Shown: in pieces, positions 34,895-47,184 of the stretch | Layout of the letters: the number at the start of each line of letters is the position of its first letter | Numbering within the stretch: position 1 is the stretch's first letter | Origin: Rhyacophila brunnea | Taxonomy: Eukaryota; Arthropoda; Insecta; Trichoptera; Rhyacophilidae | DNA: 64,000 bases | Assembly (NCBI GenBank): GCA_022495005.1 | Contig: JAGYXB010001020.1 | Coordinates: forward strand, 1,550,001-1,614,000 | Reading direction: 5' to 3' | Translations under genes and position numbers: made by a program | The notes under the pieces: generated by a model | Database searches by the model: none | Told to the model about the DNA's origin: nothing | Seen by the model: the letters and a program-made list of their open reading frames with translations, nothing else

Positions 34895-36620
34895 TTCACT
34901 GTGGAAATACATGGTATGAATACAATTTGAATAAAACAGAGATGTAGCGAGTCAGGAATACAATATAATATCATTTTATATCAACGACACCAACGCCATG
35001 GCAGCTCCGAATGACGCTCGGCAGATATTGGAATTATTTCCTCTGATGTCTACGTGGTCACTCCCACGACTCGTTGCATGCTATCTCTGTCCATGTATTT
35101 TAAATTCATATAAATAGATTGAGTTAACTTATTAGTAAATAATATAATATAATATAATATAATAAAAGGAATGAATAGCTTTTACAGTAAATTGTGTTTT
35201 GTGGTAATGATATTAGTAATCCAATGCCTTATAAAATTTATCACTTAAGTAAGGTACCTAGGTACTTTATTTTACTTATTGTATTCTGGAATATAGATTA
35301 CCTCTATGTTTTTATTTCCACCTCAATAGTGTTCACTATAAGCGTGCGGATTTTTTTTGTTAAAGCTGGAGTCTGATATTTCTTTTTTGAAGAGGGGATC
35401 ATTTAAAATTCTATCCGCATTAACCTTTCAATATCGGAGGAGGGTTTCAAAAAAAAAAACACGGGAGTCACTATGTCCCATGTGACAAAGGAAATAACTC
35501 GTTATAGGCAGTGGGTATGTACTACATATTATTATTATGTATACTACCTTAAATTTTAAAAAGGTACAACCTTCCCATTATTTAATTTATGATTTGATAA
35601 TATGCTCAGCTAAACAAATGTTGTCGAAGATATTATGGATTTAATAGTGTCATTATGTAGTTAAATAATAGTGACGGCGATATTATTAGTTAAATAGTAA
35701 TTTGTATTGAAACAACTATTGCAGAAATTATAATATAAATCTATAATTATTAAACAAAAAATATTTCAATTTAGAGATTTAAATAAATCTTTTACAGTTA
35801 TAGTTGCGTTTTAGGAGCGACCCCTAAAAACACCAATATCAGTAGATGTACGTCAAGGTGACGAACTAGGTACCGAGATGAGCAGAAGGAGCCAGGGGAG
35901 GTCTTTATTTATTAGTGGATTAACCCAGGCTGATAATTATAAATTTACGACGCTCTCAACGTGAGTCTGCAGTCAATCTAATTATTTAAAGATTTCTAAA
36001 ATTACTAATCGTATAATTTTTATAGTGATTGCAAAAATGATTATCATAATATTTTCAAATGACCATAGATAATCATAGATCTATAATATTTTACTCGATC
36101 GATACAAAACATAAAAATATAAAACCAACGAGCGCGTTATGCGATTTTTCACAGAAATAATATCTTGCAGACAAAAAATATCATTTCGGGTGATAAACAG
36201 GTGGACAGAAATGTTATATGATTTCTTCTGTTTTCATCGTAAAATTTATGTTTCTCACACATTTTTACGATGCAGTAAGGGAAAATGAAGGATTTCATCC
36301 ATTCAAAATGAAAAAGAAAGAAAGTGAAATTTTATTTATGATACCTTTACCACCTTTGTATCTCGTGATCTTTGTATCATTTTAAGAGGAAGTATAAATC
36401 AAGGTTTACTGTCATAATGAAAGCAGGAGAAATATTGTGAAATTTTCAGCAAATAAGGAATGATAAATGTTTCAATTAAATACAGAGGAAAACATCTACA
36501 CTTATTTTTGTTTGCGTTGTGGAAAAACGATTTTTTGACATGAGTGTTATAAATAAATAATTATTGTACTTGTAAACAGTTCTTGAATGAAATATATAAC
36601 ACCAAGACTTCATATTTTTA
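34895..36620. other. Unassigned DNA
   Basis: An (AATAT)n run lies at 35140-35162. A frame at 35194-35376 has no domain. Nothing else was seen. Confidence 0.5.
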
Positions 36621-36659
36621 TGGTTTCACGATTTGACGTTTTTGATCTTGCGAAATGGT

Positions 36660-37014
36660 TAACTGCTAAACAACTGTGGTTTCAATAGGATGGCGCTATG
36701 TGTCATATGGCCACCACAACCATCGACTTATTGAAATCAAAATTTGATGATAAGTTGATTTCGAGAAATGGACTTGTTAATTGGTTTCCAAGGTCATGCG
36801 TGATTTGACATCTCTGAAATATCTAATATATAAGTCACTGGTTTATGCTGACAAACCAGCGTCAATTGACGCATTGGAAACCAACATTGCTTGTGTTGTT
36901 CGTGATATACGGTCAGAGTTATGCTCGAAAAAGTGTCCTAAATCTGACATCCAGAATGCGCTCCGTCAAGAACAGAGCAGTGACCATATGCCTGAAATCA
37001 TTTTCAAATATTAA
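36660..37014 (+). pseudogene. mariner/Tc-like transposase C-terminal half, degenerate
   Basis: Plus-strand frames read LWFQ-stop-DGAMCH, then ATTTIDLLKSKF, LISRNGLVNWFPRS and, after a frameshift near 36780, VYADKPASIDALE, VRDIRSEL and SDHMPEIIFKY with a stop at 37012. This is the collinear C-terminal part of insect mariner-type DDE transposases: catalytic D in the WFQxDGAxxH motif, the LISR...NWPPRS segment, VYADKPxTIDALExNI, and the terminal HxxEIIFK. A stop codon precedes the catalytic D and there are at least two frameshifts. No TIRs were recognised. Confidence 0.8.
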
Positions 37015-37159
37015 TGCCATATAGGTATTCTTTCGCATAAGAGAAACATGATTAAAAGTATTATTTTGCGTTATTTTTACAATTTCAAATTCTATCGGGC
37101 TTAAAAAAATCCTTTACTTGGAAAATATACAATATTTACCACTACAGGTCTTTGGAAGG

Positions 37160-37310
37160 TTTTGCTAATTATCTCGAATTTCAAATACCATTTCCTTTGG
37201 AAGCACCAAAGCTTATTTTTAATACTCTCTTCTTAAATGTATCTACCTTTCTTTCGTCCTATTTACTGAGTGCCCAGATTTTTTTCCATACGTTAATACT
37301 GGGCACAAAA
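37160..37310 (-). pseudogene. RTE-like LINE reverse-transcriptase relic
   Basis: The minus strand reads PVLTYG in one frame, then IWALSK-stop-DERKVDTFKKRVLK and ISFGASKGNG in another. This corresponds to the PVLxYGCExWTL ... ERKILRKIYGP...G segment of RTE-type polymerases (also present at 25.2-25.4 kb). It contains several stops. The 102-codon frame on the plus strand here is a shadow. Confidence 0.6.
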
Positions 37311-37534
37311 GATTTTTTTATATTGCGTTGTTTTGGTTTTATTTTGAGAGGTTCTGTTCTTCTGAAACTTTTGGAGACTGAAATAACAGGTTGCTTTAGC
37401 AATTTATGTAATTGCTTGCATTATTGTGTTAGCAAGAACCGAACCGAGATAATCAAATGACTCCAACACTTGCTATTATCATATTATTCATGATCCCCAC
37501 AGGGGGGGGGGGACTGACACGGCTCTAGCCTGAA

Positions 37535-37870
37535 GGCCCAGGCTTAAAGAGGGTCCGGTGTGGCGATTCAACCAGTTATGTGAGATAAACATCAAAAATT
37601 TACTGTAATAATTTAAAAATGTCGCCTGCGGCGCTGCTTTACTTAAAGAATATTAATATTAAAAATATGTGACTGTGTGATGCAAATAAGTGTAATATTA
37701 TGATGATTGATATAATTAAATGATAATCCAAGTGTAAAATTTTATTTTATAATTATTGTTAGTGTTTTTCCTGACTATTTTTATTACCCAATATGAAAAA
37801 GGGTCTATGTTACTTGAATATCACAAAAAGGGGTCGTGATAATTATGATAAATATGATATCACAGGCATA
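37535..37870 (+). repeat. Dispersed repeat B, copy 3
   Basis: This aligns with 31375-31820 (blocks listed at copy 2) but lacks the segment with the 38-bp palindrome. It is preceded by a 10-base G run at about 37502 and by CTAGCCTGAAGGCCCAGGCT, which resembles the head of SINE copy 3. Confidence 0.75.
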
Positions 37871-37874
37871 TCAA

Positions 37875-39277
37875 AATTATTAAAATTGGAAGTAATAAGT
37901 ATACATAGATGTATTTAACAAAATAAATTTTATAAAAAATAAAAATATTCCACCACAATGAGAAATATACGTTATAATATCAAGTATTTAGGTAATTAAA
38001 TATGCTTGCTATATTAAAACATGATCGATAATGTTGATAACATAACATTTCCACATTGTAAAAAATACACACGAGAAACGAGACATAACGACTGAGTCCA
38101 AGCAAGCGAGGACGTTAAACTTTGGTGTTTTCTTTCCGTTGTAAATTTCCATTTTTCACTTTGGGGCAAAACAAAGAGGTTGCCTGGGGACGTCGTTAAG
38201 GGCGTCGCGGAGCTGGCGTCAGCGTCGCACTTCTCGAAAAGGACGTCCGCAAGCCTTCTCACTCAGGGATGTCACAAAACTAAATCAACGCATCGAATTT
38301 GCATTAATTATTTAAAAAAAGACGAGATTGTACTATTTTAAGATACGTCAAATACAATGTTTGAATATTCAATCGTACATATCACGGTACACGATAGAGC
38401 GTCCATGCAACTGAACAAGCACATTGCCTTTTTCCTTGCTCCAACGCCACGTTCCAAACTTATTATTAGGTACGTGAGACCTGCAGCTACATCGCTGTTG
38501 GAGTATCGCGGCAGAGTTAAGGTAGATCAAATACAGCGACAGAATTCATCTAGGTATGGTAAAAGCAAAAGGGCACGGAGTGTATTTATTAAATATTACA
38601 TACACATTAATATTCACAAAATGACATTTATTAAAACAGGACTGTTTTAATTTTTTTGCATTTTCCTCAAGTGGGAATGGAAAAAGTCAAAATACCAAAT
38701 CTACGATCTGAAAGAAATGCCCAACTTGCCAATCTGAAACATAAACATAATCAAATTCAAAATACATAATATATAAAACTAAATCATAATGTACTCTGAC
38801 TTCATGCAATTACACGCCGCTTCCTCACCCCCACGCTTCTTTTGTTTAGAAATAACATTACACGTCCGTCGAGAATCAGACATTTCTCATCGCACTCCCC
38901 ATAATATTGTTCCTTCAAGTTCTACGTAATAATAATCGTTCGTTAAAATGTTCTACCATAATAATTAGAATCTGTTTAAGGTTTAAATGAATAAATGTGT
39001 CTACTCGGACGAGTACCTCTAATAAATATATTTTTATAAATAATACAATAGATATATCATCTGTGTCAGTCAAAACCCAAAATGAAGACTCCCTGAGCAT
39101 AATCACACAGAACCCTGCTAGGAGGAGTGCTACGACATACCTCCACTTATTTTACAGATATTCTACGTTGCATTGGTATTTTTTTAATATACCTAATATG
39201 TATCATGGCGTATGTGTGATTAACTCTAATGCATCTGGAAAAACAAGAGATACTACTATATACATAATACTCCTGAC
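37875..39277. other. Unassigned DNA
   Basis: Open frames at 38014-38262 (minus) and 38357-38650 (plus) lie in a slightly GC-richer part but show no recognisable domain. No promoter or splice pattern links them. Confidence 0.4.
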
Positions 39278-39767
39278 CAGTGTTGCCAATTGCTATTGAC
39301 AAAAATATGCGAAATAGTGTAAGAAAATAATATACTAATTGGTAGGAGAAAATGTTTGATTCTCTTATAATTAAAACAATGCCTAGAAACTAGCACTTAA
39401 AAAAAAAGTAATATTTTGGAATTGTTTTTGTGAGACTGTATTGAAGAAGATTTAATTCTTACGCATCTAATAAATACCTAAGCCAAACAATCAAAAAACC
39501 AGGTACAAAAATATAGTCAACACATAGCTATAATTATTATATGTTACATTAAATTTACCATATTTTGGTAAAACATTATAAGCACAAGAGGTCAGTATCC
39601 TGATTTTAAAGAAAATTGGTATAATATTCTAGCTTTTTAATGAGAGATTTAAAACTGTTTTTGTTAAAAAAAACGCTAGATTTAACGCCATACGCCAGAT
39701 GCGTATTTTGCAAGCTAAATGTCAATTAAAAAATGCTAGATCTGGCAAGAAAAAGTTGGTAACGCTG
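39278..39767. mobile_element. Possible hAT-type element, weak
   Basis: CAGTGTTGCCAA at the left and TTGGTAACGCTG at the right are imperfect inverted repeats with hAT-like CAG...CTG ends. The would-be 8-bp duplications share only four bases. Non-coding. Confidence 0.3.
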
Positions 39768-39769
39768 TT

Positions 39770-40530
39770 TGCGACTGGTGTCAATGTCAATAAAATGTCA
39801 AAAATAGAAATGTCAATAAAATTATTGATGAAACTGATTCGTTGTCAGAATGCATATGCTGTTTTATTTATATGGATAGCGTACTTATTTATATGATTTA
39901 TTTGATTTCCATAAAGACTTTTTCACAACGTTCAAGTAAAAGCGTTAATTAGATTTTTAATAGATAATTAAAGTTATGTTATATTTATTTATTTGAAATT
40001 ACACTTATTCATTAATAAAAAGAATGCGAATCAATATAAGTAGCAAATTGTATACCTTTACATTTTAATTAAAAAAAGGTTCGGTTACTTAAAGGTAGGG
40101 CTTCGTTACTTAAACTATACAATATTAAAATATGTATTTTCCATACAATGTACCAGCTTACTTTATGTTGTCATGCATGTTTCCTGAAATTCTATAAAGG
40201 CGTCTAAAAATACTTTCATAAATTTTCTTCGAAAATCTTTTAAAAAGGTGGGTATTTGCATAATCCTACTTTTTCAGGTAGCCCTAGGCAGGTGCGACAG
40301 TTGAAAGGCGCTCACCTAATACAGTTACCTTCTAGTTTGACGTCGCAAATTGAATATAAGGTCAAATGGATAAAAAATACAAACCAAATGGCTGATAAAT
40401 AGTTTTTCTTCAATATTTTTTTTTATAAGTAAATAACAAAAAGTTTACTAAATAAAAATCTTGAAATATTCGAAAGCAGAAACGTCAGAAAATACGAAGA
40501 TGTTCACCTTAGGCTTAGAGCATGGGTCCC
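39770..40530. other. Unassigned DNA
   Basis: Nothing recognisable. Confidence 0.5.
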
Positions 40531-40537
40531 ACAAAAG

Positions 40538-40747
40538 GAGAGATGGCGGAGTTCTAGCCTGGGAGCCCGGGCTTAACTCTATCGCAAATATTCGAATCCT
40601 GGGTTTAGCAAATGCACATATTGTTTTTTCAATGTGTGTATCGAGTTAGAGTATGTACCTTATAGGTTGAGCAAGTGGCTAACACCCATTTCTCGTAAAA
40701 ACAAAAATATATTAATACACACCTCCGCTCGTCAGAGGCCCGGCCCA
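40538..40747 (+). mobile_element. tRNA-derived SINE, copy 3
   Basis: The plus strand has a degenerate A-box region (GAGATGGCGGAGTTCTAGCC), a B-box relic ATTCGAATCCTGGGT, then GCAAATGCACATATTG, GTTGAGCAAGTGGCTAAC and CATTTCTCGT in the family order. The tail TTAATACACACCTCC corresponds to TTAATACAAACCTCC of copy 2. A-box decay suggests an old copy. Confidence 0.75.
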
Positions 40748-41086
40748 TAAAGTTTAATAATATAAACTTATTAAAAAAACATGTATTTTACGTCCATTTA
40801 CAGTTAAGGTATAGTACCCTCCACATAACTTTGCAATTGCACACAATGACAAGATTTGTGTGTAATACGCACTCCTTATGATTGTATTAGTAAATTCCAG
40901 GCACCTGATTGTTTAACTCACGTTTTTGTTTTCAAAATAATTAAAAAAAAAAAAAAAATCTATGTTGCAAGGTTACGTGACGGGTACTCTACTCACTCGT
41001 ACGACCGTATTTTTCAAAGGAACTCGAACGTATTTTGTAATCATAATAAAGACGTGCAAAATTTGGAAGAGAATTATTAATAAACT

Positions 41087-41153
41087 ATGCATAAGTACTT
41101 CATATTAGTTTATTAATGAATTATTAATAAACTAATATGAAGTACTTATGCAT
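41087..41153. repeat. Palindrome with 31-bp perfect arms and 5-nt loop
   Basis: The left arm at 41087-41117 (starting ATGCATAAGTACTTCATATT) is exactly complementary to the right arm at 41123-41153; the loop is GAATT. GAATTATTAATAAACTA occurs at 41071-41087 just before the left arm and again at 41118-41134 across the loop and right arm, so the right half looks copied from flanking and left-arm template. Confidence 0.9.
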
Positions 41154-41517
41154 TTTGAAATTATTGAATTTATACGCAGGTATTGTAAACCACGAATCAA
41201 TTTTTAAAAATAATAATTCTGTGATACATAATACACCATTTACACATAAGACCGTCCGCCGACGCAGCAACTGAAATCCCGCAAACTGGCTGGTGATGGA
41301 ACTCATAAACTGGTCTGTGACTGGTGCTTCGCCCACAGCGCTACTGGAACTCTAATCTCATAACCTTAAACTGTCAAACTGGGCCATCAGCTGTTTTTTA
41401 AACGATGCCGGTGTTGCAAATCGTACCAAAAATCCGACAACACGCACGCTGACGCAATTACTAGAATACATCACTCTCTTTGGTTTATTATCCTGTCGAT
41501 CGAATATTTAATAAATA

Positions 41518-41690
41518 TTGTCTTCGAGCGGGTCAAGTGATGACGAGGCCTTGGTTCTATACCAATATTACAGATACAGGAGACAAAATAAAAGAAGATT
41601 TTGGATACATCCTTATATAAACAAAAATATAAACTATTCGTTGCTGCCTAGGAGGAAGGAACTACGAGAAACGGATTCCAAAATTCCTAC
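41518..41690 (+). pseudogene. HARBI1-like transposase N-terminus (start codon lost)
   Basis: The frame reads SSSGSSDDEALVLYQYYRYR, then RRFWIHPYINKN and RRKELRETDSK. An acidic start followed by RR-(F/Y)-W-(I/V)-HP and a REL(R)-E-D segment is the usual N-terminus of insect HARBI1-type proteins. The expected ATG is TTG here. After about codon 56 the frame runs into the sequence of the opposing MADF exon, so only the first exon remains. Confidence 0.75.
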
Positions 41691-41810
41691 TTCATTCCAT
41701 GCCTTCTCCGTAATATCTTTACGGGAATAATCTGGTAGTCTGTAATTATACAGGCAGGGATGTTTTTCGACTTCTGCCAAAAAAATTTAATTACAAATTT
41801 GTTCGTCCAT
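41688..41810 (-). pseudogene. MADF-domain protein N-terminus, one nonsense codon
   Basis: From ATG at 41810 the minus strand reads MDEQICN, an in-frame TAA (41787-41789), then IFLAEVEKHPCLYN, YRLPDYSRKDIT and EKAWNEV. The E-x-x-PCLY...(D)Y...(K)D...AW-x-E(V/I) pattern is the MADF (Myb/SANT-like) DNA-binding domain. In Harbinger elements such a protein is the partner that brings the transposase to the TIRs. The domain is cut short after its second helix by the internal deletion. Confidence 0.85.
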
Positions 41811-42139
41811 CTTTGCTCGCGTTTGACGTCTTGGTTTGTAATTTTGTTATGGTTTATGGCGTGACGTTGTTAGATGAAGATGAAGTGCTACCAATTTTGG
41901 TAAGAAAATATGATTTTTTTTCATCGAATCTACTGATATTGGTACAACTGTTTAATGGATGACTGGAAACTGAGAGACTGGGAGACTAGCATGTCGCGTT
42001 TCCTCAATTTCAGTTGCGGATACTTTGAAACTGAGAAACTCCAGTCTTACCGTCAGCGAGCCGCCATTAAAATACATTAGCTAGATACTGGAGTTTTAGT
42101 TCCGGCGGATTTCAATTGCTGCGTCGGCGGAGGGCCTAA

Positions 42140-44890
42140 CACGTGCCTACGCATATATTTTTGATAGCATTAGTTGTTAGCCCTACAGTGCAGTTCCCAG
42201 AGTAGAGGCTAGAATGCTCGACTAGTATTTCATCTTGAAACTGTTTCACATTCACATCTTAATTCAATATATTACATTTTATTTATCATAGCATTTACAT
42301 GGAATTACCACAGTGGCGTAAAAGGCTTACAATTAATCCTGCAACGAAAGTTTATGTAAATATTTCAATAATGTAAAGGTCTATATTATAAAAAAAATAT
42401 GTTATTATAATATTATACTCACATATGGATATCATGTTGCTCATTACCAGATGTTATTAATTAAAATGTTAACATAGAATTTGTTAAATATTGGGAAACA
42501 GTTTTATAAACAAACATATTGCCTTTTTTAATAATGGTCCCTTTTTAAGAAAATAAATACTAGGTATATTGTAATACTTTGCAGTAGGCTGTTACAATTC
42601 GCGTAAAAAGGTCGGTAATGATCATCCTTTGTGGGCGACCTAACCGTTAAAAAACAAAGTTCACCAATTTTCTCCACAGTGAAAGTTATATTTAGGTAAA
42701 TCACTTAGTCTAGTAAAATTAACTGGATGTGGTATGTATATACCTACTTATTGTGTGTATTATAATAATATATTCATTAATGTAACAATATTAATCGTGT
42801 GATTTAAATTATATGGATAACTAAGTATTGGTGTTGAGTGAATCGGGTGGGAGGGTAGGGGAGGATTTGAGGGAGTTTCTGCTTGAAGGATGTCATTTTG
42901 TCACGTTGAATATACTGGACGTCACTTTAAACATAAAAGTAAAATCTAGATTGTAATGCTAAGCTAAAACATTAGAAAATACATATTTACTAAGCCAAGA
43001 CCTACTCAACCAATCAATCCATAAGTTTTACTGTTAAGATACGTTTTAATTGTAAGTCAACTGTTAATCCATCGTAAATACCTCATCGCCGTAGTTAAAT
43101 TGTTTAATCGTTCATTGTATCAGTGTCAAAAAGTGCGTGATATATGGAGAGTAATTTACCCGAAAAATCCGTTGGCAGTTTAAAAGCAATATATATTTAA
43201 AATATATACCTAACATTATTGTGTCGTAAATATTATTTTATTACAAATAAAAAACGATTATCTTGATTTTTTTAAAAAGTTTAATGCATTTATTCATCTT
43301 TCATTCATAACATACATTTTATAAAGCTAAAATTAAGTTCTGAAATACTTTTGCCATATGACGATTTTAGGTATCATCCGAAAAGGTGTGTAGCGTGCAT
43401 TTGGAAACATAGGCATATGACCATTATTATAATCAATTTTAAATGGTAAAAATAAGCGTAGAAGGGTACCATTTATAAGGCAATTAAAACAAAAAGTAAT
43501 TAAACCCCTTTAATCATGGTTGGAAGATATACGTTTTTCTTCATTTAAGCTAAAAAAAATGAGCGATCCACCTTGATCGACACGACTAATGTCACGAGTG
43601 ATTTTTCAGGAAAATTCGCAGAAATAATATTTTCTTAAAGATTCGTTATCCATCCATTGACATTTTATTTTTAGATAATTTATTAACGAAATATTTAAGA
43701 TAAATGAAAGGCCGTGGGTAGCCGAAACATCAAAATAATAATGCGACCCTTTTAATCTAACCTGTAGCCTGTTTCTTATGGCCTTTGTTGCTTATTTTCG
43801 CCCGTCATTCGCTTTTTATGGATAACGTTTCGTTAAAATTCGGTCGTCACATTTTTTGTGTCTCAAAATTTTTAACGTTCACAAATTTGGGATTAGTGAA
43901 AGATAAAACGCTTTCATGCGGCTTTATTAAATTTCAAAAAAGTTGCTTCAAAGAATTGAATATAAACACAATTTTCGCCAGAATTTAATTATGTTGTTAT
44001 TTAGTGTATACCCGCATAATTTTTCGCGCGTCTAATGAAAAAAAAACCTTAGTCGTTTGGTCGTTATTTTGAAATCTGTCAGCATTAAAGTATTAAATTT
44101 TTAATGTATTGAAAGTAATCTAATCTGACTATATTATTGATCCGATATTATTACATATAATTTGTTAAATCGTCTAAAATATATAAAATCGAGACCACAA
44201 CTCTTCATGATGCGAACCAGATCCACATAAGATTGTAGAGCCATTTAAAAATATATAAAATAGTGTAGGTACATAATTTTTATTAAGTCGTGCTGAAAAT
44301 AAAATTAGTGTAGGTACTAAATTTTGTATTTCTAATTTTTAAAATACTTTCGCGTTATTATAATATATCGTCCCAACTATGCCAAAGTCACCAAAGTCAC
44401 CAATGTGCAAAATGGTACATCTGAGACAAGTTTAAACATTTTTGGGAAATAATTACCTTCTTATAGGATTATTATGACCGTTACAATTTTGATTTATATA
44501 ATAATATTACTTATATTGTCTTAAGCTCATCGAAAAATAGCGTCGTTTATTTTTTTACACGAATGTGCCACATTAGACGTGCCATTGGCTTGTTGGTATT
44601 CCGTATTTATGTGCGCAGTTTAATGAAAAGTAATGTCATTATTTCGGCCATTTCTAGAGCCAGTGGCACTTCTGATCTTTGACATATTACATTTAGGTCT
44701 ATTTCTAGCATATCCATGCATTTAAGTAAAATGAGCCAAAAAGGGACATTCACATTATATTTTATGTTCTAATATTCATTTATTTATTTAAGAATACAGA
44801 ACATTGTGGACATAACAAATCTAAATTCAAGACGTACACAACATGAGATTTGCATTATAACAAAGATTACCCTCACAAGAGAGAAGAAGA
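42140..44890. other. Unassigned DNA
   Basis: A G-rich stretch lies at 42844-42875 and GTCACCAAAGTCACCAA-type short tandem units at about 44386-44403. A frame at 43785-43988 has no domain. No element ends were recognised. Confidence 0.5.
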
Positions 44891-44899
44891 GAATATAAT

Positions 44900-45650
44900 T
44901 AGGGATTCCAATCCCGGGATCTCGAGCTATTTTCGATACCTATGAATCCCGGGATTGATAATTTCGGGATTGATTTTTATATCAATTTTCATGGAACATA
45001 AAATAAAAGCGAAAATATAACAGAAAAAATACTTTTAATAAAAAATAACTATATTAGAAATCAACTGAGTTTGAATGAAGTTTCATTTATATTTATACCC
45101 ATGTGTAAGTTGCTGATTCATTTTATTTTTTCCCATAAATTATTAAAAATGAGAAAGATTGGAAAAAAACAATGTTTCGCACTTTTAACAAAGTAATTCC
45201 ACCATGATCTCATACATTTTACGGCAGTTTCATATTTGGCAGACTAATTAGATTTATGAAGCGGAAAGGCCATAAGTACGCCATGATTATTTGCTTTTAA
45301 ATCTCGCTAATCCATTCATTAAGTCTTTACTATCAGAAACAGCAATCTCGTATTAATTCACATTATTATATATATATATATATATATATAATATTATTTA
45401 CTCCATTAAACTTATGTATTTCCAAGATTGAACGAAAATATACAATATTAACAATAAATGTCTTAAATATTATAAATTATACTAGATTTATTTTTGACCG
45501 TTTTTATCAATGTTATGTGTAAATATAAAATTTTTATATTAACAATGGAAAAAAATGCCAATCCTGGGACCAGTCCCGGGATCCCGGGATTGTCAAATTG
45601 TAATCCTGAAATCCCGGGATCAGAATTTTGGCTCGGGATTGGATTCCCTA
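44900..45650. mobile_element. 751-bp hAT-type element with perfect 8-bp TSD
   Basis: AATATAAT is duplicated exactly at 44892-44899 and 45651-45658. The ends TAGGGATTCCAATCCCGGGA and (reverse complement) TAGGGAATCCAATCCCGAGC are 17-18 bp imperfect TIRs, rich in internal CCCGGGAT words. The interior is non-coding and has an (AT)n run at 45367-45390. No transposase is present, so this is a deletion derivative or MITE. TAG in place of the canonical CAG at the tips is a small oddity. Confidence 0.88.
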
Positions 45651-45779
45651 AATATAATAATAACAGAAAAACAAATTAAATCAAAACATACTTAGGTACA
45701 ATTTAATACAGAAAAATAAAATTTTGAAAACAAAAAACATACAATTTTACACAGAAAAATAAAGTTTCAAAAACAAAAT

Positions 45780-46060
45780 GCAAAGTACATCACTGAAAAT
45801 GTCTATGTCTATGTCTTTAGGGAGCGCATTTACTAATCTTGCAACCCTCGCTAATGGTGCCTGATGGGCTTGACACGAGGAAACGGTTCCGATCCAGAAT
45901 AAATCACGGCTGCGACCACGTAGATAATTGGCAGGCGCATGTAAATTCAAATTCATTAGGACACCATGATAGGCACACACTAAAATATTTTTTTTCATGA
46001 AAAACAATTTCTTAATTTTGAAACAACTGTTACTACAATTTATATACATTAAAGACTTCG
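45780..46060 (-). pseudogene. Probable LINE ORF2 C-terminal fragment
   Basis: The minus-strand frame reads RGRSRDLFWIGTVSSC, then PLARVARLVNALPKDIDID and IFSDVL before a stop at 45747. Many Jockey/CR1-like LINEs end with such an R-x-R-x-LF-x-(I/V)-P... SPL-x-R-x-x-x-L-x-N-x-LP-x-x-(I/L)DIF block. No RT domain is present upstream. The assignment rests on this pattern only. Confidence 0.45.
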
Positions 46061-46069
46061 TTGTCATAT

Positions 46070-46553
46070 GCCATGAAAGAGAAATTGTATATTATTTTCG
46101 TTAGAACTGTGAACTGTTAGATATAATAATTCGTATTACGGAATAGTTACGTTAACCTATGCGTTCAGTGTATTCGACTTCACCGCATATTGTTTTATAT
46201 AATAATATATTCCATAGGTAGAATATTGATGGTGAAAAACGCAGCCAACAAAGTTGAAAATATATGAAAATTGCAGTATATTATCGAAGAAAACTGCTAA
46301 GAATTTATGCATTTAATTTATATTCCTTAAACGTAATAGGGTTGGTTCAAATCTTTTAAGAAAATACGATTAACTTTTTAATCTAGCTTCGTTGAATTTT
46401 CATCCGAGGACTCGCTGTTATGAGTTTTCTTTTTCCAATTCATTGTGTCTGATAGAAAACAATGCGTCCCACAGCACAGCGCATTAAAAAGTATCAACCA
46501 ACCAACATACTATTTATAAGTATACTATTAAAAGGAGTATGTTCTCCGTAGTT
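46070..46553. other. Unassigned DNA
   Basis: Nothing recognisable. Confidence 0.5.
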
Positions 46554-47184
46554 CTGTAGACCAGTATTTCTCAAACTAGGGACGTGCCACCTTAGTGCGT
46601 TCATAATGGTTTTCTAGGGAGCCGCGAAGTATTTTAGTAGGTGTTTCAAATGCTATTATTTATAAATTAATACAATTTTATTATCCTTAAAACCTACTTA
46701 ATTAACCGTATTTAAAGTTATAATTGTTTGTCTATTGTAGTGCTATTATTTATCCTAAATCTCTCGTCAAGCATCAGTGTGGTGGTCCAGATCATTGAAG
46801 ATTTTGTAGAATGTGTTAAATAGATATTATTCATAAAAATATGGGAAATACCACGAAGATCACATCCTTTTGCCCTATTGTTATGATTAAAGCTATTATT
46901 TTCGTTTATTTCTCCCGCAATTTTTTATACCCATGTATAGTAAAAAATAGCCACGAAATTATGTTCGGTTTTTATTACCGATTAAAAATTGTGCTCGTGC
47001 AATGGTAGTGTATTTTTAAAACTTTCGATGATTTAACAAACAATATTTTTAATCAACGAATATTCCAAAAGATTTATGAATGTAACATTCTTTATTGAAC
47101 ATAAGCACAGTAAAGCATAATCAAATGGATACGGTTACGAGTCTTGTCTGGCGCCAATGTGTTCAAGATGTTACGTGATAGGTG

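Larger units (their letters stand above)
41250..42136. mobile_element. Internally deleted PIF/Harbinger element with TAA TSD
   Basis: The left end GACCGTCCGCCGACGCAGCA and the right end (reverse complement GGCCCTCCGCCGACGCAGCA) form a TIR that continues through a TGAAATCC block to about 33 bp. TAA flanks both sides (41247-41249, 42137-42139), the standard Harbinger duplication. Inside lie the start of a HARBI1-like gene reading rightward and the start of a MADF protein gene reading leftward. They meet near 41.69 kb, so the middle of a two-gene element has been deleted. Subterminal ACTGG words are frequent. Total 887 bp, non-autonomous. Confidence 0.9.

Noticed and set aside
35870..35950. LINE-like peptide (EMSRRSQGRSLFISG) on the plus strand
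   Set aside because: Too short and without a diagnostic polymerase motif.
37152..37460. 102-codon plus-strand frame with hydrophobic stretches that looks like a membrane protein
   Set aside because: The minus strand carries a degenerate RTE-like polymerase here; the plus frame lacks an ATG at its start and is best explained as a shadow.
38014..38262. 82-codon minus-strand frame in slightly GC-richer DNA
   Set aside because: No domain, no splice pattern or neighbouring exon; composition alone is not enough.
45367..45390. (AT)n run considered as an independent feature
   Set aside because: Simple microsatellite inside the hAT-type element; noted there only.
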